From positions 1 through 20,089 of IMG/VR virus record IMGVR_UViG_3300021962_000844: a DNA stretch of 20,089 nucleotides; one strand, given 5' to 3'. The translations under genes and the position numbers were made by a program. This document shows, piece after piece, positions 15,649 through 20,089 of the stretch. Each line of letters starts with the position of its first letter. Position 1 is the first letter of the stretch. The notes under the pieces were generated by a model that saw nothing but the letters and a program-made list of their open reading frames with translations, was not told the DNA's origin and ran no database searches. Source of the stretch: a virus.

Positions 15649-15806
15649 AATTTTCTTTGTTTTAAACCTATACTGTATTTTGTAAAGTTATCGTATAAAT
15701 CTGGTTTCATTTCCATGAAATAATCTACGGCACTATCCACTGAAGCTGCTTGTGTTTCCATAATAACTTGTTCATTTTCAGAAAGGATGTAGGTAACTTG
15801 GTTCAT
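15645..15806 (-). CDS. Small hypothetical protein (53 residues)
   Basis: 53 residues, MNQVTYILSENEQVIMETQA and so on, ending in KQRKF. The pattern of a short beta hairpin (TYILSENEQVIMETQ) followed by a helix (SVDSAVDYFMEM) suggests a small alpha/beta fold. No family is recognised. It starts 27 bases after the stop of the preceding reverse gene, and its stop overlaps the stop of the convergent plus-strand gene in TTAA (15645-15648), as for bS21 at 8260-8263. It is the last gene of the reverse operon and is too short for usual gene-finding cut-offs. Confidence 0.6.
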   Translation of the reverse strand: MNQVTYILSENEQVIMETQAASVDSAVDYFMEMKPDLYDNFTKYSIGLKQRKF

Positions 15807-15833
15807 GTTGGAAATTTTTTGCTAAGATATGAT

Positions 15834-16298
15834 TTATTTTTTACCTGAACAATATTTTCCTGAACATTTTTTTTCACCATCTAAACCGGGCATAGTTCCT
15901 TTACATACTTGTACGGCGTAACCATTGGCATATGCAGAAGGGTAAACTTCAAATTTAGCCTTTGCTGCTGACTTACCCCGAGCACAAAGAGTTGTGTCCT
16001 TCTTTTTTTTCTTTTTTTTACCTTCCTCTAATTCAACAAAATCTACATATTGGGATTCTTTTTCCATTTCATTCTTAAAAAAGTCAAAAACCTGATCGAT
16101 GTTTGTCTTAGCTTCGGATATATGATCATCCGCCCAATCGTGCCCTCCTTGTAGTATTTCTTCTATCATGTCAGCATCCATTTCTAACATCATGTCGATT
16201 TGTCTTCTCATTTGTTTCAAATTACTGAAGAACATATAATTTTCAGTATAATTTTCTTTCAAAATTCTACGAATAGTGTTTCTTAGTTGTGCACTCAT
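15834..16298 (-). CDS. Small protein with helical N-terminal part and C-terminal Cys/Lys module
   Basis: 154 residues. Residues 1-80 are helical, starting LRNTIRRILKEN, then a Met/Asp-rich stretch and GGHDWADDHISEAKTNIDQVFDFF. A Lys-7 run (94-100) links to a compact module with four Cys (105, 132, 145, 150): LCARGKSAAKAKFEVYPSAY then ANGYAVQVCKG. That pattern is a recurring small module of T4-like marine phage proteins (tentatively DUF5872-like), related in style to residues 57-125 of the 13969 gene. It overlaps the upstream 504-residue gene by ATGA, so it is translationally coupled. Metal or nucleic-acid binding is a guess from the Cys and Lys content. Confidence 0.75.
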   Translation of the reverse strand: MSAQLRNTIRRILKENYTENYMFFSNLKQMRRQIDMMLEMDADMIEEILQGGHDWADDHISEAKTNIDQVFDFFKNEMEKESQYVDFVELEEGKKKKKKKDTTLCARGKSAAKAKFEVYPSAYANGYAVQVCKGTMPGLDGEKKCSGKYCSGKK

Positions 16299-17809
16299 AT
16301 TTTGTTTACAATTTGGAATGTTAATTCTCTTTTATAAGTATTTGTTTCATAATCAGAAAGTACTTTTATATCAACATAATATTGATTGGGAACTTTATCT
16401 CTTGTGTCGAATATGAAATAATAGGCGTCAGGAGTTCGGTTAATTCGTGTCCAATCCTGAACTTGAACTTCTGTGTTAGCACCCTCTCGTACATACACCC
16501 GGTAATATGCCTGAACATCATTCAGAACTTCATTTGTTGTATATGCTTTTTTTATTGTAACATTAACCTTACGAACGTCAGTATTTAATATTTTTTCGTT
16601 TTGTTTTATACCCGAAAAATCGAAACCGTATATTGATGGATCTTTTGTGGATGAACCAATTTGGTAGTAACCTGTACTCTGCTTTATGACAAATTCATTA
16701 GTGACTAATCCAACATCAACACCATTTATTGTAATACCACTCCACTGATCATAAAACATACAAGGAGTTGTCTGTCCTGTAATAATTGGTACACTAACCT
16801 CATATACCCCTTCAGTCACTAAACAAGTGGATAATCCCGTATAACTACTACCCAAATATTCTTCATTTGAATTCAAGATGTTCACAATAGGTAGATTGTC
16901 AAAGTTTGTGGGTTGTCCATTTATGTATGAATAAAGATAAAGTTTGTTGACTTTATTTTGATAAAATGAATTTCGGTCATCTAAAATTAAATCGTCGTAA
17001 TTTGTTTCTAAAAATGGCTCATAGAAAGTTTGGGTATGACGAGTAAAGAATCCAACTGAATAATTCTCCGTTAACCCTGAGATATTTTCAATTGCAGGTA
17101 CATATGCAATACCCCAACCTGTAAATCCTGAAGTGTTTCCTGTCAAAACTTCATTTATTTCATTTGTCATGTCGAATTCTATGTTTTCGTTTCCGAATTC
17201 GAAATGTTGTGTTGCCACAATGGTAAGTCCCGAGTAATTGTAACAACTGTCACCTGATAAAGAATTGGTGTTGTCATAAATTCCGGGTTGTCCCCAATTT
17301 GACACTGTCTCTGATTGGTACCAGTTCGACGGACGACTTGAAAAACTTTTGTCTGTTTCTAATGCTAAAGATATTGTTGAACCATTACTCGAGTTCAAAT
17401 TTGTTGCGGAATTGTAGTAATCATAACCAACACCTTCGTCCCAAGTTTGTCCTGAACCTGTACAACCCGAAACAGGGATTCTGAAAAGAATTAAATCAAA
17501 TGAAGTTGCCCTTCTTCTACCTTCAGATGTTGTGGTGTTCAATAACTCAGTGTCAAAAGCGGACGTGTTCGTCATTTTTAACGTGTGTGAGACGCTTTTA
17601 CTACAACCTGTAGAAATTGTACCATTATAATATAATTGTCTCAGTTGCGACAAATCAATGTCAAAAATGAATCTACTAAATCCTATTGGGGAACTCAAAT
17701 CTTGAACACCTCCATAAAAAAGTTCTGTCACAGGGTTTCTCCCTGTGTTAGTATATGAATTGGATATTATGGTGTTATTTCTATTGAAATAGGATCTGAA
17801 AATTGACAT
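16295..17809 (-). CDS. Probable tail or baseplate-associated structural protein
   Basis: 504 residues, beta-rich, with high Asn, Thr, Ser, Gly and Tyr and few Lys/Glu clusters, typical of phage fibre or baseplate-decoration proteins. The N-terminal part FRSYFNRNNTIISNSYTNTG followed by FSRFIFDIDLSQLRQ (44-58) looks like a conserved attachment region. A stretch at 202-236 (FEFGNENIEFDMTNEINEV, then GWGIAYVPAIE) recalls DNRLRE/CBM-like jelly-roll repeats of secreted proteins, but only weakly. The C-terminal third has Ig- or fibronectin-like alternating strands and ends ELTFQIVNKI. There is no signal peptide. It has the best-conserved TATTTAT element upstream and overlaps the next gene by ATGA. 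Exact role unknown. Confidence 0.75.
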   Translation of the reverse strand: MSIFRSYFNRNNTIISNSYTNTGRNPVTELFYGGVQDLSSPIGFSRFIFDIDLSQLRQLYYNGTISTGCSKSVSHTLKMTNTSAFDTELLNTTTSEGRRRATSFDLILFRIPVSGCTGSGQTWDEGVGYDYYNSATNLNSSNGSTISLALETDKSFSSRPSNWYQSETVSNWGQPGIYDNTNSLSGDSCYNYSGLTIVATQHFEFGNENIEFDMTNEINEVLTGNTSGFTGWGIAYVPAIENISGLTENYSVGFFTRHTQTFYEPFLETNYDDLILDDRNSFYQNKVNKLYLYSYINGQPTNFDNLPIVNILNSNEEYLGSSYTGLSTCLVTEGVYEVSVPIITGQTTPCMFYDQWSGITINGVDVGLVTNEFVIKQSTGYYQIGSSTKDPSIYGFDFSGIKQNEKILNTDVRKVNVTIKKAYTTNEVLNDVQAYYRVYVREGANTEVQVQDWTRINRTPDAYYFIFDTRDKVPNQYYVDIKVLSDYETNTYKRELTFQIVNKI

Positions 17810-17830
17810 TACAAACTTTTATAATAAATA
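17810..17830 (-). promoter_or_regulatory. Late promoter-like element before the 504-residue gene
   Basis: On the minus strand TATTTATTATAAAA begins 21 bases before the ATG at 17809. It is identical over 14 bases and in spacing to the element before the portal gene on the other strand at 5642. This pair is the strongest evidence for the motif. Confidence 0.6.
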
Positions 17831-17852
17831 TCGAAAAGTATGAAATAGAAAT

Positions 17853-18656
17853 TTATTCCACTTCATATATAATTTTCATCGTCAAATTATAAATAGATTC
17901 GGGTGTACAATTTTGTTCATACCACTCAATTACATTTGCAGAAAGATACTCCCATTCTTCTTGAGTGGTATTTTTTATTACATCCTTAGCATGTTCAAAA
18001 TTATCAACTAAAAGATAATGTTTGTTTTGTTCCAACTTATTGAAATATTCCACACTTACCTCCCTTGTAAACAAAGGTACAACACCCATACCCATATACT
18101 CAACATCTCTTAAACACTTTGGACCAACACCTGTGAGAGATAATCCAAATTTATGTTGGGACATAAATCTAATATAGTCCTCGTAATTCAAGGGGGATAC
18201 TTCGTCTGTTAGACTAAAGTTTTCTACTACATCACCCCAATTGTGATTTCGATTTCCTCTTCCTCTTGCTCCCGTACCAAAAAAAATACTTTCATATGGG
18301 CGTTGACTGTATGATTTTATTCCTTCAGATCTCAACTTTTCATATCTAATTGGATGGGTGGGCCAAAAGGTCCACCTGTAAGTCCCATCAAACGGGACAA
18401 ATTCATTTGCCATTAGACACTTTTGCCAACCAAAACGTATTCTAGTATCCCAAAGTGGTTTATCATACAACAAGTACTTACCAATCTCTTCTAACCAAAC
18501 ATGACTTTCAATATATTGTCCAACCAAATTGTCTTCGAATTCTTCTTTTGTGATTGGTACCAATTCAACCAAACCTTTTTGTTTCCATATTTTTAAAATT
18601 TCTCGAAAACAACAACCCGAATGTTTATCGATTGTTGGTACGTGTATTTTCAACAT
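17853..18656 (-). CDS. Glycosyltransferase-like protein (exostosin/GT-B type), embedded among tail genes
   Basis: 267 residues. The C-terminal two thirds have the hallmarks of a GT-B glycosyltransferase nucleotide-sugar domain: RPYESIFFGTGARGRGNR (119-136) as the first strand and loop, then KFGLSLTGVGPKCLRDVEYM (169-188) followed by GMGVVPLF. This recalls the exostosin pattern of Ser-x-Phe-x-Leu, Gly, then Arg-x-x-Glu-x-hydrophobic-x-Gly-x-hydrophobic-Pro. The N-terminal domain is short (about 115 residues, MLKIHVPTIDKHSGCCF), so it may be a reduced form. It could modify virion proteins or host sugars; the sequence does not say which. Its ATG overlaps the preceding gene's stop (TAATG), so it is coupled to a baseplate-like gene. 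It could instead be a catalytically dead fold. Confidence 0.65.
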   Translation of the reverse strand: MLKIHVPTIDKHSGCCFREILKIWKQKGLVELVPITKEEFEDNLVGQYIESHVWLEEIGKYLLYDKPLWDTRIRFGWQKCLMANEFVPFDGTYRWTFWPTHPIRYEKLRSEGIKSYSQRPYESIFFGTGARGRGNRNHNWGDVVENFSLTDEVSPLNYEDYIRFMSQHKFGLSLTGVGPKCLRDVEYMGMGVVPLFTREVSVEYFNKLEQNKHYLLVDNFEHAKDVIKNTTQEEWEYLSANVIEWYEQNCTPESIYNLTMKIIYEVE

Positions 18657-20089
18657 TAGTTGATTCTAATTTTATTATTGAGAACTGTTTGTTGAGCGGT
18701 TTGTAACTTGGTGAGTAACTTCGAAATTGTTGAGTTTCCGTCTATTGCCGTTGGAAGGGCGGGTTGTCCATGATAGGGGTGTACATGCAAAACCAAAAAA
18801 TTTACTATGTCATTCAACAAAATTAATAATTCTTCACCTCTAACAGTTGATGAAGTGTTCAGTTGTAAATCTTTTAAGAACGATTCTGAAACACCATAGA
18901 GTGTATTTGTCAAATCTATTTTTTTATCTCCAGCACCTTCACTGGTATGTGACAACAAATATAGAGTATCTCCACCAAAAATACCGACAGTCTGAAGTTC
19001 TGTAGTTTTTGTTATATTTTCCTCAGTTTCTAAGACTGATTGTGTCGGCACACCAATGGTATCTTTTTCGTAGACTAAATCATATCCCTCAGACGAATCT
19101 GTCACATTAAGTTTTATTTGTGACATCATTGTGGCAACGTTTAATGTCCCTGTAAAACCGTTTTGCAGACTTATATTTTTGATATATTCATAAGTTGTTT
19201 GTGATGGGCGAAAATAAAATGGAAACTGATAAGTTATTGGGGTATTTGTTTGCTCAATTAATCCGTTGTTGACTTCTTTGATAAAGGTATTGATAGTCTC
19301 AACAACCTCTTCAATTGTTAAGTTGGTGAAAGGTATCACGAGTTGTAAAGAAACGTAATCTGTCAAATCAGTATCTACCACAAAATTGTTTGTGAGTACA
19401 GCTTCCTCCTGTTTCAAATTGTACAAGTAGATTCTACCTGTGAAACTATTTTGAGTGTTTTCAGGGTTGTCTAATTGATATTCGATAAGTTTTTTACAGT
19501 AGGTGTTTTGTTCTACAAATCTCAAACGTTTTTTAGGTTCACCTATTTTTGTTGTTTCACCAAAATTTGATAATTGTAAAAAGGCTCTGTTTACGTTCCC
19601 AACAGGAGGGGTATTACGCCTTAGGGTGGTACCAACAATTTTACCGGCACGTAGTATAACCTCATTTTCTTTAAGAATAACATCTGAGTTAAATCTACCT
19701 AAAATTGCATTGTCACCCGGTTCGGGATAGACTCCAGTACTCGACTCGTTACTATATGGTATTCTTGCGGGTGCTTGTGTATTACCAAAATTTATTTCAT
19801 ACTGTGAGTTTTTAAGAGGGGTGGGGGGTAAATTTTGAGCTCCGTCGTCTAACCAAGTTTTTGCGTTTTGAAACTCCTCTAAATTTGAATTGTTTGGGGT
19901 TGAAAAAGGTCCTTGTAAATAGAAACGATTTTTGGTTGCTTGGTAAGCCGAATCTTGGTATATAATGTGAACATACTCATTGACTTTAGGAACTTGAAAT
20001 ACAAAGTAAGGTAATAATGGTAAAACAACAAAGGGATCTTTTTTTGTCCATTTATCTTTTTTTTCATCAAAGTCAGGAAAGGATTTCAA
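18656..20089 (-). CDS. Probable baseplate structural protein, OB-fold/spike-like (partial)
   Basis: At least 477 residues; the frame runs off the window end, where the first codon is a TTG that is probably internal. Residues 18-65 (KKDPFVVLPLLPYFVFQVP, EYVHIIYQDS, NRFYLQGPFSTP) look like the OB-fold-type entry domain of baseplate hub proteins. Residues about 120-150 give PEPGDNAILGRFNSDVILKE followed by EVILRAGK. The rest is beta-rich with a helical stretch LTIEEVVETINTFIKEVNN. Near the end is HVHPYHG (His435, 437, 440), an HxH motif followed 30 residues later by the C-terminus LNNKIRIN. HxH motifs bind iron in some phage spike tips, but position and context differ here. It heads or continues the reverse tail operon and is coupled to the glycosyltransferase-like gene. 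Confidence 0.65.
   Translation of the reverse strand: MKSFPDFDEKKDKWTKKDPFVVLPLLPYFVFQVPKVNEYVHIIYQDSAYQATKNRFYLQGPFSTPNNSNLEEFQNAKTWLDDGAQNLPPTPLKNSQYEINFGNTQAPARIPYSNESSTGVYPEPGDNAILGRFNSDVILKENEVILRAGKIVGTTLRRNTPPVGNVNRAFLQLSNFGETTKIGEPKKRLRFVEQNTYCKKLIEYQLDNPENTQNSFTGRIYLYNLKQEEAVLTNNFVVDTDLTDYVSLQLVIPFTNLTIEEVVETINTFIKEVNNGLIEQTNTPITYQFPFYFRPSQTTYEYIKNISLQNGFTGTLNVATMMSQIKLNVTDSSEGYDLVYEKDTIGVPTQSVLETEENITKTTELQTVGIFGGDTLYLLSHTSEGAGDKKIDLTNTLYGVSESFLKDLQLNTSSTVRGEELLILLNDIVNFLVLHVHPYHGQPALPTAIDGNSTISKLLTKLQTAQQTVLNNKIRIN

Noticed and set aside
1-20089. tRNA genes, CRISPR arrays, insertion sequences, homing endonucleases or an integrase
   Set aside because: I saw no cloverleaf with a CCA-end pattern, no spaced palindromic repeats and no transposase, GIY-YIG, HNH or recombinase motifs in the translated frames.

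Overview
The window is part of the late, structural region of a T4-like myovirus (tailed phage, Caudoviricetes). Five genes identify it: the large terminase (gp17-like), portal (gp20-like), prohead protease (gp21-like), scaffold (gp22-like) and major capsid protein (gp23-like). They lie in the T4 order, with non-T4 genes in between. The DNA is AT-rich. I saw no Shine-Dalgarno sequence that clearly serves a start codon. A 64-residue gene is a Bacteroidota-type ribosomal protein bS21, and a 68-residue gene resembles the Bacteroidota family DUF4494. The host is therefore probably a Bacteroidota bacterium, perhaps a flavobacterium. This is an inference from the sequence, not a database result.

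Layout. 1-155: the end of an upstream gene. 167-3833: four tightly packed, overlapping plus-strand genes of unknown function, several very acidic, probably structural or internal virion proteins. 3857-7510: terminase and portal. 7532-9973: the region between portal and scaffold, holding a candidate core protein, the reverse-strand bS21 gene, an unknown gene, the protease and the DUF4494-like gene, closed by a terminator. 10117-13473: scaffold (with internal tandem repeats) and major capsid protein, closed by a strong two-way terminator. 13522-13930: a two-gene reverse island of small genes, both overlapping or abutting regulatory signals. 13969-15648: a large mosaic plus-strand protein. 15645-20089: a reverse-strand operon with two small genes, a tail/fibre-like protein, a glycosyltransferase-like protein and a partial baseplate-like protein.

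How it works together. Terminase and portal form the packaging motor, scaffold and protease build and mature the prohead, and the capsid protein is the shell; the reverse operon probably supplies baseplate or tail parts. An AT-rich element beginning TATTTAT lies exactly 21 bases before the start codon of four genes on both strands, and at similar spacing before two more. Two copies 12 kb apart on opposite strands share 14 of 14 bases. It looks like this phage's late promoter, and it would make mRNAs with very short or no leaders.

The most notable point is that this element, the lack of Shine-Dalgarno sites and the phage bS21 gene fit together. In Bacteroidota ribosomes bS21 helps hide the anti-Shine-Dalgarno sequence, and the phage protein keeps a tyrosine at position 54, the position implicated in that contact. 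The phage may supply its own bS21 to keep ribosomes suited to its late messages. There is no stretch over 300 bases without a gene.
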